Assembly: GCA_963693305.1 (NCBI GenBank)
Contig: OY855906.1
Coordinates: 29,053,126 to 29,117,125 of the forward strand
Source of the DNA: Meandrina meandrites
Lineage: Eukaryota > Cnidaria > Anthozoa > Scleractinia > Meandrinidae
Direction of reading: 5' to 3'
DNA: 64,000 nt
Under the pieces are notes generated by a model. That model made no database searches, was not told where the DNA came from, and saw nothing but the letters and a program-made list of their open reading frames with translations. Within the stretch, counting starts at the first letter, position 1. Each line of letters starts with the position of its first letter. The position numbers were made by a program, and so were the translations under genes. Of the stretch, positions 47,214-59,675 are shown in pieces.

Positions 47214-49844
47214 CATCATCATTTTGTGTTGACTGTCTGCTTCATGAAAATGCACAAGCCATAGAAATGAGTGTAACATGTGACTTAATAATCTAAGGCC
47301 TTAACTCCATACAAAGAACTAGGACCCACTTAGTTAGGAAATAATTATTTCGAATTCCATAGCAGAATATTTGACTCTTTATGACAAGGGAGTGGTAAAT
47401 GCTTGAAATACAATGTCCATCCAAAGACTGTTGGTCGATCGTCCACACGCATTAAATTAAACAAAAATTCGACTATGACTTGCATGCAGGAAATGTAAAA
47501 TAAACTTTATAAAAACCTACTTTGTACAACAACGTTAGCATCATTTTCATCCATTCCCAGGATATTGTGTGCTGTGCATTTGTATTTCCCAGCATCATCA
47601 AGAATGGCATTACTGATCTGCATCAGGCCATCTGGCGTCACCTTGGTTCTGTTGCTTGGTAACGATCCATTTACCCTGGACCAAGATACCTTGGGAGCGG
47701 GATTTCCGGTAGCAGAGCAAAAGAGAGCAGCGGAGTTACCTTCGATGACAGTCAGGTGGGAAGGAATAATTGTCAAGTTTGGCGCAGAAATAGTTTCTCC
47801 TGGTTCACCTTTATTCCCTCGGAAACCCGGTGGCCCGATATCCCCTTTATCTCCTTTTTCTCCTCTTATCCCAGGTGGCCCCATGATTCCTTGCTTTCCA
47901 CTTCGACCTGGCTCTCCCGTGATTCCTTGGGAACCTTTCCTTCCTCTCCTTCCCGGAGGTCCCGGCCTTCCTCGTCGACAAACGTTGCAGCTTCCACTCT
48001 TTTGACAGATCTTTTTAAAACTTGAAGTGACAACATCTTCCAAAACCTCTTTCATGTTAGCCGAATCATTAAACGGCGGCTTGTTTGAAATACTTCGGGT
48101 GATTCTATGGAGTTTTGTTTTGCTGTTTACCTCCTCCTTTACAGAATGTGACACAGAATTTTCTAAACAGGTAATGGAGCGATATCAATTAGTCATCATG
48201 ATGACGAGTTTCGCATGTCTAACCTACTGCCTGCATAATGCCGCGTCTAGCAGTATGCAGGACGCGTGTCACATATGAGCCTAGTAAATAGCCTTACTCA
48301 ATGAGTTCTCGTAGCTCAGTACTCGTAGCCCGGGAGGTCATGTGTTCGATTTTTGTCCCACGCTCGCAACATGTTGAGTAATTCATCTTTTGCATTTCGT
48401 TGTCGTGGTTACATTTGTAAAATTTACCATACATCTCTATTTAATATGAAATACGTGCGTTAGTTCATTAATTATTTATATATATAGCCCTGCTGTTAGC
48501 GTGTGTACCTTTTTTATATAGCAAGTTTCCTGTCTTGTGCACGCGTTTCTAGTTTGACCGGCCGTGTATAATGTCGAAAGTTGCATACAGTGTAATATTT
48601 GGAACATCAGTTTGTCTGTAAAAAACAGATTTAGGTTTAATTGTACGTGTGTACAGATCACACTTTTTAGTATGAAATTTTTAACAAACGAATGAAAAGA
48701 TCTGCCCAAAAATCTAACTTAGCCATGTTACGAGAAGAACCAACATTCTCATTTTTATAACACTACTACCGTAAATATGACTCAATACTGTTATCGAAAA
48801 AAAATTGTATGCTTCACGAGCAAAAATGTGCGAGGCCGCTCGTACGGCAGTTTTGGGTGCGTTTTGCGGCGATGTCACTGATCATCTTACAGTGTACCCT
48901 ATGGTTTCTTTTAAGTCACTCCTCGAGAGTTTTTTTTGCCGAAATTTTGAAAAGGGTATTTTCTCAATTATTCTGCAAAAATTTTGATATGTTAATCATG
49001 CGACCATGACCTTTGACGTTACCATAGCAACGCCATAATGACATCCAGGCATGCAAAAAATTGCAAGTTTTGGTATAACACACACCAATCCCCCTCACAA
49101 TCCCCCTGATACCACGCTTAGCTTCGGGTATGAATTTGGTTTTACGTCCGAGGGTTACAAATACTTGATTATTAAATGAGCTAGAAATTGGTGAATGAGA
49201 GAAGTTACGTTTTTAAAAATGAATAATTGAAACCGCTTCTACAGGAAGCATTTGCGAGAGATCGAGAGGATACTGAAACGATGAGGTCAAATATATTAAT
49301 TTTGACGGTCACCCAAAATAGACCAAAATAAAATAAACTTATCAGCGTCAAACGAGTGCACGAGTCTACAACTGAGATCGCTAGAATTGTATTAATCGAG
49401 AAAAGTTCAAGTAATATGTTTTGGCAGTTTCCCTTTAAAACTAGAACACGTAAACACAAATGAGATAATCAAGGCTGGTTATTGCGGTATGGCAAGGTAT
49501 TTGGTGTCCGCTTGAGTCGACAGTAACATTACTTTAATTTGTGTTAACAAAAATACATGTTAATTCAACTAGGAGATGCATAAACCTGATCGAGTCTTTA
49601 AAACGAAGACGATAAATTTACACGAAATGGGAAAAAGTATCAGAGACACTGTACCTTTAAGAAACTGAGTCTTCGCCATCACGTGTGTCATCTCAGAAAT
49701 GACTTCCTCGATAGCTACCAGCCTTTGATCGTGATCATTAAACTTCAGCTCGATTCTAATGAATCCAGCGGAGTAAAGAAGCAAACAAAACACAGACAGG
49801 ACTGTGCCTGGCCAAACAGATGAACAGTTGTTCTCCGAAGACAT
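44537..49844 (-). CDS. Type II membrane protein with collagen, Ig and discoidin domains
   Basis: Five-exon minus-strand model: 49655-49844, 47521-48162, 46582-47142, 45395-45708, 44537-44677. GT-AG junctions with consistent phases; total 1848 nt, 615 residues. The N-terminus has no cleavable signal: ~10 cytoplasmic residues, then a hydrophobic anchor (VLSVFCLLLYSAGF), so the protein is probably type II. A possible furin site RITR ends at residue 86. Two Cys (SGSCNVC) precede 20 uninterrupted Gly-X-Y triplets (128-187). Three I-set Ig domains follow (about 188-277, 278-365, 366-464), each with paired Cys and a YxC motif such as KYKCTA or IYSCMA. A C-terminal F5/8-type C (discoidin) domain runs from CGPVRVGDRN to FVRFYPVTYH and SLRVEIF. 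The layout suggests a trimeric adhesion or matrix protein that can be shed. Architecture is seen; trimerisation and shedding are inferred. Confidence 0.92.
47143..47215. repeat. A run followed by AAT microsatellite
   Basis: About 29 As followed by about 13 AAT units (47172-47211). It lies immediately upstream of the Ig2/Ig3 exon, where on the minus strand the T run forms the polypyrimidine tract of the acceptor. Length variation here could affect splicing of that exon. Confidence 0.92.
48163..49654. other. Intron 1 of the collagen/Ig/discoidin gene
   Basis: Non-coding. Includes a weak tRNA-like stretch around 48304-48365 (CGTAGCTCAGTACT and TGTTCGATTTTTGTCC) without a foldable cloverleaf, probably a degraded SINE head. 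No other feature seen. Confidence 0.55.
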
Positions 49845-49910
49845 TTTAGTACACAGAATAATCGAACGTGCTCAAAAATGACCCGTGATGACACGTTTGT
49901 AACTCGGCAC

Positions 49911-49918
49911 TTTTTATA
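49911..49918 (-). promoter_or_regulatory. TATA box of the collagen/Ig/discoidin gene
   Basis: TATAAAAA on the minus strand, 67 bases upstream of the start codon at 49844. Transcription would begin near 49885, leaving a 5' UTR of about 40 bases. It is the clearest core promoter element in the window. Confidence 0.6.
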
Positions 49919-50277
49919 ACAGTGATACTTCCTCTGAGTATCAGAATGTACAGGAAGTTATGTGCAGTTTCAGCAACGTATGATTAATGAGCTACGTCAC
50001 TGACAGGGATTTCGCAGATGTTTGGTCTAGACTGATCTGAAATTAGTGATGGGCAACTTAGTCCATGAAAAACATTATCTTTGAGCATCTAAAGGTAGAT
50101 ATGACCTAGATTTGCAGATAGAAATCAAACATGCTACAAATATTGATTTTGCGAAGATGCTTTTCAATCCCATCGAGCCAGCCGCAGTCAGCAGTTTCAG
50201 TGCTCCAGAATATAGCAATTGTTAATAAAAATGGTCCATTATTTTTAATTTTCTTTCACCACAAATATAAATTTCGG

Positions 50278-50450
50278 GGGAGGGAGGAAGGGATGGACAG
50301 AGAGGGATTGAGAGAGAGAGGGATGGAGGGTGGGAGGGAGGGAGGGAGGGAGGGAGGGAGGGAGGGATGGAGGCAGAGAGAAAGAGGGAGGGAGGGAGAA
50401 GGAATAAGGGAGGGAGACAGGGAGGCCGGGATAGAGGGAGGGAGGGTGCT
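50278..50450. repeat. GGGA/GAGGG purine-rich tract
   Basis: About 170 bases almost entirely A and G on the plus strand, dominated by GGGA. Open frames on both strands through it are low-complexity artefacts. Confidence 0.93.
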
Positions 50451-51287
50451 AGATGCTGGACATGTCAAGCCAAGCACACTATTCATTATCAGCTAAAGAA
50501 CCGCTGTTGAGTCTGATGTTGCTTGAAAGCGTTGGGTAAACTATTTCAAATTCGTCGGGAGAATTACATCACAACCACCCTTGTGATGTTTCACAGAACC
50601 TGTTTGCCTAGTTATTTTCCAGGCTTTTCGGTTGTAGAGCAATTTTTGTGCTCAACTACGAGGTATTTGCCTTTGCATAACAGCCATTGAACTGGCAGCG
50701 GCTTTGAAATGTCTACGACAACAACGCCAGGAAAACTCAAGGTTTAGGAAAGGAGCCTTCTGATGATTTTCCTAGAGAACATTTTCTGTTCATTGGCTAT
50801 GTGGGTCGCTAAAAGGATACATGAAAATAGCGAGAGACGCGACACTTTGCAGAGTTACATGTTTGACTTCAATGCATTTTAAAGGTAGGCTTTGTCGGTC
50901 GAAACACATATTCCACTTGTTCTACATTGCAGAATTTATTTCGCTCACTCTTCATAGCCTATTTTATAGCAAACAGTTATATATCAATTCAAGGAGATTG
51001 TGGTTTACTTGGCGCCGCTGTGATTTGCGATGATCAAACAATTTATGAAAAACATGCGTCTATGCGGTCATGAATCGTTTGTGCTGCATTTGCTATTTTG
51101 AACATAGTGGTACATGACTTTTTGAAATCTTTAGCGTTTGGCATCTCTTTTCCTCTTTATAGAGCGGTATAATTATGAAATTAAACTTTGAAATATTTCG
51201 ATCCTGTTATATTTTGATCCTGATGTTGTCTTCGTTCGTTGAATACGACACGCTAGCTGAAACACTACACTGCTTTGAGGATAAGAC
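50451..51287. other. Intergenic, nothing recognised
   Basis: Unique-looking AT-rich DNA between the purine tract and the large tandem duplication. No domain-bearing frame, RNA gene or inverted-repeat element was found. Confidence 0.5.
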
Positions 51288-54200
51288 TTCGCTTCTAACA
51301 TCTTCACTGAAACAAACAAATAACGTTATATTATATTAGTTTTATTCGCGAGGAGGAATGAGTCACGAATTGTGCGGAGTTTGATTTTATGCGACCAGAG
51401 TAGCAAATGTTTATCGACATGTTATCGTAATTATCATATCCTGTGGAGCTTGTACGTGCTTTCGCGTTCTGTGTCTTATCGCATTACGGCGTGGAACTAT
51501 AGAATTTTGACAGATATAACGCCAACTAATAATCCTAGTGCGCAGAATCACCAGCTGACATAGTCCCTTTAAAGCAAAAAAACTATATATCTGCATCACA
51601 TCTAAATAAAGGCTATAAGATGTCATGGTTTTTATTTGGTCAAACCGAATTAATTATCAAATTTCAAAGAGAAAAGTTTTCCTCACCAACAACATCAACT
51701 TTTCCCCGCCCCTACCCTGACGGGGCTTACTGCCAGCTCTGAACCATCATGGGAAATATTTGAAAAAAAAAAAAAAGTTTGAAATATTGTTTTGTTGTTG
51801 ATCCTTTGCTATGATATGAGATTTTTGTACCTGTTAGACACTTCAAGAAAACAAGTCGTTGTAATCTGAAAACGACAAAACGACTAACACTGTAAATTTG
51901 TGTGACTTTGGCGTGACGCTCACTAAACGGGAAACATATCCGCTAAGAAGATTTTAGATTCTTCTTTCCACTTTCGATTCCACTTGCGCCTAAAAAGTGT
52001 AAGTCAAGGCGTTCATATTATTTTTTTCCTACCTGTGATAAGCTCGTGTTTTTACGTTATCTCAGGTTTTCGTGCCTGATCATGAGCGCTTACTTAGAGC
52101 ACAATTCAAACCTTGGCCGCCTTCGAATTCTTGTGAAAGCAACACCTGTTGCCAGGGATGTGAAATTGTTTTGAATTCGTTTATCCCCAGGCTGAAAAAA
52201 AGACAGAAGTCATCAATCACCAGACTCGAAACATCATGGACAGCCAATAGAATAACGACTACAATTTTACAACCTCGTTCCAAGGGTTTCTCCTGTTTTA
52301 TTTTAGCGTATCTTCGACGTTCAACTGGATTATTCAAAAGCGTTTTGACCTTGTTGAATCTGACTGTATGTTTGCCAGAGAAAGACGGTTCTAGAAATTG
52401 TTTTGAATTCGTTTATCCCCAGGCTATAAAAAAGACAGAAGTCATCAATCACCAGACTCGAAACATCATGGACAGCCAATAGAATAACGACTACAATTTT
52501 ACAACCTCGTTCCAAGGGTTTCTCCTGTTTTATTTTAGCGTATCTTCGACGTTCAACTGGATTATTCAAAAGCGTTTTGACCTTGTTGAATCTGACTGTA
52601 TGTTTGCCAGAGAAAGACGGTTCTAGAAATTGTTTTGAATTCGTTTATCCCCAGGCTGAAAAAAAGACAGAAGTCATCAATCACCAGACTCGAAACATCA
52701 TGGACAGCCAATAGAATAACGACTACAATTTTACAACCTCGTTCCAAGGGTTTCTCCTGTTTTATTTTAGCGTATCTTCGACGTTCAACTGGATTATTCA
52801 AAAGCGTTTTGACCTTGTTGAATCTGACTGTATGTTTGCCAGAGAAAGACGGTTCTAGTATAAACAGTTTTCAAATTCGTTTTGCTGCACCAAAAAGAGG
52901 ACTGAAAGTAAAACACGTCTTGATTCTTTATTCTGCAGGTTTTCACTCCTCGAGATAGGACGACATCAAAAGTTAGGCAAGGTTTCAATAAATAGTGAAT
53001 TGATAAATAATGCAGACACCGTCGCTCGTGGTGATTTTTTTTAGCTTTTAGTTCTTTGCAAACGTAGTATGTTGCAGGAACTGTGCTGCTCAGAAACGTT
53101 CAAAAAAGAAGAAAAAAGCGTTTATTTCGCAATGCCTACAGTGTGGCGCTGCAAACATTTATATGAGTGTGCGCTCTGGGGAAAAAATCATAATAATTAG
53201 AAACGAATGTCGCCTTCGTATATAAAAGCTGTTATTTGAAACTCTGAGAACAAGGGGCTGCAAACAGTCTAAAAAGTGAATTTCTGTACGCTAGTTGCCC
53301 AACGCTAAAATTAAAACAGAAATAGATTAACTGTATCGTCATTGAAGCGCGCGTGAATAAAAAAAAAATGAATAAGGAGGCCCTGTGAGACATGCTAACT
53401 CCTCTTTTTTTCAACAGTGTTACTTTAATCTAGCCTTAAAATGTTTGCTAATATCAATAGCTACTGCAAAACCAATACGAAATTAAATTATTTTATTTAA
53501 AAATAGCATATATTAAATAGAATATATGGCAAAATAAAATTGTTTTATTTATCATGTATAATTAATATCGCTTCTATTAACATCTTTACGAAGCAAACAG
53601 ATAACGTTATATCATATTAGCTTTATTCGCGAGGACGAATGAGTCACGAATTGTGCGGAGTTTGATTTTATGCGATCAGAGGAGCAAATGTTTATCGGCA
53701 TGTTATCGTAATTATCATATCCCGTGGATTTTGTACGTGCTCTTGCGTTCTGTTTCTTATCGCATTACGGCGCGGAACAATAGAATTTTGACAGGTATAA
53801 CGCCAACTAATATCCCCAGTGCGCACAATCACCAGCTGACATAGTCCCTTTAAAGCAAAAAATATATATATCTGCATCACATCAAAATGAAGGCTATAAA
53901 ATGTCATAGTTTTTATTTGGTGGAATCGAATGAATTATCGAATTTCGAAGAGAAAAGTTTTCCTCACCAACGACATCAACTTTTCCCCGCCCCTACCTCG
54001 ACGGGGTTTACTGCTAGCTCTGAACTATCTTGGGAAAAAAAAAAAAAAAAAAAAAAAACGTTTGAAATATTCTTTCGTTGTCGATTCTTTGCAATGATAT
54101 AAGTTTTTTTTTTAACCTGTTAGACACTTCCAGAAAACTAGTCGCTGTAATCTGAAAACGACAAAAACGACTAACTCTGGCAATTTGTGTGACTTTGGCG

Positions 54201-55262
54201 TGACACTCACTAAACGGGAAACATTTCCGTTAGGAAGATCTTAGATTCTTCTTTCCACTTGAGCCTGAAAAGTGTAGGTCACTACGTTCATCATATTTCC
54301 TTCTTACTTGTGATAAGTTCTCGTTTTTATTTTATCTCAGGTGTTCGTGCCTGATCATGAGCGCTTACTTAGAGCACCATTCAAACCTTGGCCGCCTTCG
54401 AATTCTTGTGAAAGCAATACCTGTTGCCAGGGATGTGATATTGTTTTGAATTCGTTTATCCCCAGACAGCAAATAGAATAACGACTACAATTTTACTGCT
54501 CGTTCCAAAAGCTTCTCTTGTTTTATTTTAGCATATCTGACCTTGTTGAATCTGACTGTATATGTTTGCTAGAGAAAGACGGTTATAGTATAAGCAGTTT
54601 TCAAATTCGTTTTGGTGCACTAAAAAGAAGTCTAAGGGTAAAACATCTCTTGATTCTTTATTCTGCAGGTTTTCACTTCTCGATATAGGACGACATCAAA
54701 AGTTAGGTAAGGTTTCAATAAATAGTGAATTGATAGATAATGCAGACATCGCCATTCGTGGTTAATTTTTTTAGCTCTCAGCTCTTCGCAAACTTAGCAT
54801 GGTGCAGGAACTGTGCTGCTCAGACACGTGGCGCGTTAAACTTACGAGTGTGCTCTCTAGGAAAAAAATCATAATAATAAGAAAGGAATGTCGCCTTCGT
54901 ATATAAAATTGCAATAAAAAACTCTGAGAACAAGGCGTTTGCAAACAGCCCAAAAAGTACGTTTGTGTATGCTAGTTGCATAACCCAAAAATTAAAACAG
55001 AAATTTAATAGATTATCCTTTATCATCATTGAAGCGCACGTGAATAATAATGAAAAAAAAAATGAATAAAGAGACCTTGTCAGACATGCAAACTCCTCTT
55101 TTTTTTTCATCAGTGTTGCTTTTATCTAGCCTTAAAATGTTCGTAATATATTAAATAACTACCGCAAAAACAGTAGAAAATAAAATTATTTTATTTAAAA
55201 AGAATAGCATATATTATATATAATATAGGGCGAAATATAATTATTTTATTTACCATATCTAA
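51288..55262. repeat. 2.28-kb tandem segmental duplication
   Basis: Unit 1 (about 51288-53568) and unit 2 (about 53569-55262) align in order. Shared landmarks are ATAACGTTATAT with TTTATTCGCGAGGA, CCTGATCATGAGCGCTTACT, ACGACATCAAAAGTTAGG, GCAGGAACTGTGCTGCTCAG and the AATAGCATATATTA tail. Unit 2 is shorter because it lacks most of the 232-bp repeat. A short frame starting MRSLILCD is kept in both units but has no recognisable domain. Confidence 0.9.
52162..52857. repeat. 232-bp tandem triplication nested in unit 1
   Basis: Three nearly identical 232-bp copies (about 52162-52393, 52394-52625, 52626-52857). Each starts GAAATTGTTTTGAATTCG and ends GAAAGACGGTTCTAG. Differences are only a few bases (CTGAAAAAAAGAC against CTATAAAAAAGAC), so the amplification is recent. 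Unit 2 of the larger duplication holds a single deleted remnant near 54440-54595. Confidence 0.95.
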
Positions 55263-56756
55263 TTAATATGAAAACAATATGTATATGTACATCCATGTCC
55301 AATATACACGACCTGATACGAGTCGTATGTTCCCTAGTCTTCTTGGTAGCAGTTTTTCGTCTAGCTTTGCATAATCATTACCACTGCCAAAAATTTTAAA
55401 CTCCATAAACTGTTTTCTGTTACAAACGGTGCACAGCCTTAAAAGTATTGCCATACATATCAATTCTTCAAAGGAACCAGTTGATCGAGAAAGACGAATC
55501 GCCCGAGGAGTTTTTCAATTCAGTGGTCTTGTGAATGGTAAGCTAGTCCGGCAAACAAAGCTAGAAGATAGGTACCGAGTGGCTTTATGAGTCTAATGCG
55601 TCTGATGGGTTGTTAGCTGTCGAAATATGTTGAAGTAGTTTCGGTATTTAGGGCATAGAGAAGGAGGTGTAGTAGAGGTTTGGTAGGTAGAGTGGTTCAG
55701 AAGAAGTCGATATTTGCTCTCTTAAGAATATTTATTTAGAAAGTTGTCGAAATGTTATATTTGAAATAGGAAAAACATGTTACTTAGGGATTGAGTTCCT
55801 CATTGAGTTCATCGATTCCTGTTAAACGATTAGTGTGAAGTAGACCATAGGGGGCGGGGGAGGGGGAATCCTGAAACATTTGTTTGCAAAAGTTAAGCAA
55901 AAAAAAAAAAAAAGCAAATACATTTTTTTGCAGGCATGAAAAAAATTGTTTGCAGGCAGATTCTACTGGAAAAAAAATATGTTTTCACAGACAACTATTC
56001 AGAAAAATAAAATTGTTTGTCTTGGAAAAATTTTCATCCCCCAGCTCCCAAAAAATACTGGTCCGCCCCATAGATAGACAAGATACAGCCGTTCATTCAG
56101 TATTCTAAATATCCTAAATCCTATCAAAATAAGCCAAAATATTTCTTTTTCAGTTCCTTTGTAATTTATGTAATACTGCTGAACAAATGTTTCAATTTCC
56201 TTAAACGTTTCGACACAAGAGAGCAAAGAAAACATTGCGTGCAGAACGTAATTTGATGAAGTGAAAAAATTTCACGTCTATTAAAATACTGCAAGCATTT
56301 GAATGAAAGAGTTTTGTTTCCATAACTGAGAACAGCTTTCAAATAGTCAATACATGGAAATAACAATCAGAAGATCAGAGTTCAATAGCTATTAAAGCGA
56401 GTTTTCATTCTGCCTATTTGGCAAGTTTCAATATTTATGCAAATTTCGCGCGAAATGTAATTTGATTACACTGTCTTGTTTTCAAGCTCTGGATTGAATC
56501 TTGAATAGTGAAAACAAAACTCTTTTAAATGAACGTTGCATTTCTGTGAATGAAATCCTGCTTCTGTTGAATTGAACAATCAATTGCTAGCTACGATCTT
56601 ATTTAATTTTCCATTTTTTTTCAAAGTTATTTTTTTGTTTATGAACACAAATATCACTTCCGGATTTCTTTCATCAAAAGATGTCGATTTCACGTTTCCC
56701 ACGTTTTCGGAAGAGGGGGGGGGGGGGGGGGGGGGGGTGGGGGGGGGGTTGTAACA
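55263..56756. other. Intergenic with poly-G tract
   Basis: No gene supported. Contains A-rich stretches near 55900 and a long G tract with T interruptions at 56716-56750 directly before the satellite. Confidence 0.5.
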
Positions 56757-57495
56757 TTCAAGCTGGCGAGCTTAAAAAATGAATCCTCGTTGAGCTTTTT
56801 ATTTAAACTTCTGCACATTCGAACCGAAGAGGTTTGAACATAAAGCCTCGCTTAACTTTTGTTCAAATTTGTGTCAGTGAACATTCGAACCGGGCGCGTT
56901 AAACATAAAACCTCGCTGAACTTTTTATTAAAACTTGTGAACATTCGAACCGACGCGCTTTGAACATAAAGCCTCTCTTATCTTTTTATTCAAACTTATG
57001 AACTGCGTGATCCGAACCGACGCGCTCTGAACATAAAGCCTCGCTTAACCTTTAATCAAACTTGCGAACATTCAAACCGACACGCTTTAAACATAAAACC
57101 TCGCTGAGCCTTTTTATTCAAACTTGTGAACATTCGAACCGACGCGCTTTGAACATAAAGCCTCGCTGAGCCTTTTTATTCAAACTTGTGAACATTCGAA
57201 TCGACGTGCTTGCTTTGAACATGAAGCCTCGCTTAGCTTTTAATTAGCTTTTAACATTCAAACCGACGCGCTTTAAACATAAAACCTCGCTGAACTTTTT
57301 ATTCAAACTTGTGAACATTCGAACTGACGCTTAAAACATGGAACCTCACTAACTTTTTATTCAAACTTGTGAACATTCAAACCGACGCACTTTGAACTTA
57401 AAACCTCGCTGAGCCTTTTTATTCGAACTTGTGAACATTCGTATCGACGCACTTTGAACATGAAGCCTCGCTTAGCTTTTTATTCAAACTTGTTA
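56757..57495. repeat. ~62-bp satellite array
   Basis: About 11-12 diverged copies of a unit reading GAACATTCGAACCGACGCGC, TTTGAACATAAAGCCTCGCT and GAGCCTTTTTATTCAAACTTGT. Copies differ by substitutions and small deletions, so it is an old array. There are no unique spacers, so it is not CRISPR-like. Confidence 0.94.
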
Positions 57496-58040
57496 GTTAT
57501 TCTACGGTATCTGTGTTTTCCCAAGAAGGCCCCCGTTAGGAACAAAAATGTCATCATCAACAAAATGCCGACTGGATATTAAACCCGAGTGCAATTTGCC
57601 GACACCGAACAGGAAAATCCCTAAGGATGGACAACAATGGCTTCATTGTATTAGAAAGTTTAAAACCTGGCAATGGGCAAAGTTTGATATGTTACCTCTG
57701 ATGAAGGACATAACGTTTGGTTCCTTTAAATCCCTTAAGGAAGGACCGGCAACAATAGCGGTACTGCATCTTATTTGAAGTTCCTGCTCATATAAACACA
57801 TTTTCAGAGTTCTGATAGGCTTATAAATGATTTTATATACACACGAAGTCAAGGGGTGGTTATTGACTGACTTTGAGATTTCGATAAGAAACTTAGAAAA
57901 CTAGCGAGGGATGGGGTGGGCGTGGATGCAGTCGCGTTCAGTCCTCCTGTTTCCGATCCATATATCTATAGTCATGATTGATCAAAATATTAATGTATGA
58001 AAAATATTTGATTTTGTCTTAAGCGAGAAACATCTCTAAC

Positions 58041-58938
58041 ATGAAGCATACTTTCATCATTCTGGCTGTGATGTTTCTGGTGCTCGATTATTCCTGGGCC
58101 AAGAAAAAAGGTAAGCGAAAAAAATGTCACCGAAAAAAATGTTGGGAGGAATGAAATGACGAAGCGCAGAGAAGCTCATGTCAGTCATTTTCACCTTGAG
58201 AACTCAATTTGAAAACTGTGAGTGTGGTTAATAGGCATTGATCTTTATTGACAATTGTCACCCACATGTGTAAGATGAATATTGGTAATATTGTAGATGG
58301 ATTGTCCGTGGCATAAGATTATCTTTCTTTGCAAATTGTGATCTCAACTGGCAAGCCAAATAAATACTTTTAATTAAGTTTAATGTTAAGCAACCTAAGA
58401 AAAATAAAAAGCTTTCATGTTTAGCTAGTCCTCTCTGCCAAATTCTTTCTCCTCGACAAAGCCAGAGTTTTGTGAGGTGCTCTTTTTAGTAATCTTTTCG
58501 CTACGTGTTACTGAAATGAACCCTGAAAAAGGGTGGAATATTATTTCATGGGAACCAAATCACCAAAATGCTATGGAGAATAAAAAAAAAAAAAAAAAAA
58601 AAAAAAATGGACCCCCACTAGTTATAAAATCGAGCCGTTGCCATCCTACTCTCACTTCTCCGCACTTAAACTCAGACGTCCTCTTTCTCTTTCTCTTCTC
58701 TTTCTTTCTCCTACTTGTCCAGCTATTTCATTAATTGCGCAACTTGTGTGAATAAACAGATGCAGCTAAGATCCTTCTGGATAGGAATCGGGCCAAGAGC
58801 TTTCTTCTGAATGGGAATCGTGCAAAGGGCTCTCTAAGTAAAAGGAGTGGGGAGTGGCATTGCGAGTGGGTGCAAAATACCTCCGAAAACATCTGGGAAC
58901 TCAGTCCAAGCTCTATATTTACAAGCAACGACGTATAA
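58041..58938 (+). CDS. Candidate small secreted protein with NRAK repeats
   Basis: Two-exon model, 58041-58110 and 58760-58938, 82 residues. Exon 1 encodes a signal peptide (MKHTFIILAVMFLVLDYSWA) and KKK, then a consensus donor (G|GTAAGC) in phase 1. Exon 2, entered in phase 1 after AAACAG, encodes a basic region with a doubled NRAK motif (LLDRNRAKSFL, LNGNRAKGSLSKR) followed by a Trp/Glu-rich end with one Cys and a TAA stop. The motif AxxLL-R-R-A-SFL faintly resembles the propeptide of vitamin-K-dependent Gla proteins, but no dense Glu domain follows. If exon 1 is not spliced, it reads through to a Lys-rich 37-residue secreted peptide ending at 58154. Exon 1 is well supported; the exon 2 acceptor has a poor pyrimidine tract. 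Confidence 0.42.
58111..58759. other. Proposed intron of the secreted-peptide gene
   Basis: Contains an A run at 58579-58607 and a CT-rich stretch at 58670-58725. The frame from 58477 to 58734 is low-complexity and is not supported as coding. Confidence 0.4.
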
Positions 58939-59675
58939 TATATAAATTTAGGCAGGCCTAAAAGCGGAGCTCCCATTTATTTATTTATTTATTTATTTAT
59001 TTTTTTTTAACAAAAAAGTAGCCACACTATTTCTAGTGCGGCGGATAACCAGAACTGGATATCTGGTGACGTCACGAAAAATGGCAATATGGCCGCCGAT
59101 GCTAGGCACACTATACATACTCTTTTCTGAGCTCTTTTTGTGGCCAAAAAGCGGCCTTTTCCCACAAGGCTTTTTCACATAATACAGTAGAACAACAGAG
59201 ATTTGTAAAGTGGAGAAGGAAATTGCGTTTTGCGAAGCGTTCGCGAGTTGCGAGCCCAAAACCGTACCATTTTGTGCTATTTTTGCTCTGTTTTCGACAC
59301 GACAAGACGCCACATAGATGGAAAAATCAGGTACGTAGCATTTTTTGTCCTCTGTCGTTAATGTGTATGAAATTTGCTTTTACATGGTGTTATGTTTGTG
59401 TTGTTCCATGACTGCGTCGCAAATTTCCCTTTCGTAAACTGTCGTTGCCATTTGAAACAGTCGATGCCATTTCTCAGAACGGTCGTTGCCATTTGAAACG
59501 GTCGATGCCATTTCTAAAACTAGCCGAGCAGACGACAGCCCTCGTGAATAGCTCGTATGCTGTTGGCACGCTCGGACGTCACTTCCGGGCATTGTTGTTT
59601 ATAAGATGGCGGAGCAATCCACGTGCGCGAGAGTTGAGCCAGCTGAAACAGAACGAACCCATTCTTCTTGTGCAG

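Noticed and set aside
47565..48025. Proline-rich frames on the plus strand
   Set aside because: They are the antisense of the collagen Gly-X-Y exon; the minus-strand reading has correct splice sites and domains.
48304..48365. Possible tRNA gene in intron 1 of the collagen/Ig/discoidin gene
   Set aside because: A- and B-box-like words are present, but acceptor and anticodon stems do not pair; treated as a degraded SINE head.
52072..52958. Repeated open frames of 64-136 codons on both strands
   Set aside because: They recur only because of the 232-bp tandem copies; both strands are open and neither shows a domain.
56757..57495. CRISPR-like regular repeat
   Set aside because: Units are contiguous and diverged without unique spacers, in a eukaryotic setting; it is a satellite.
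57548..57778. 76-codon frame with ATG after the satellite
   Set aside because: The composition looks somewhat protein-like, but no domain, signal peptide or splice extension was found; kept out pending transcript evidence.
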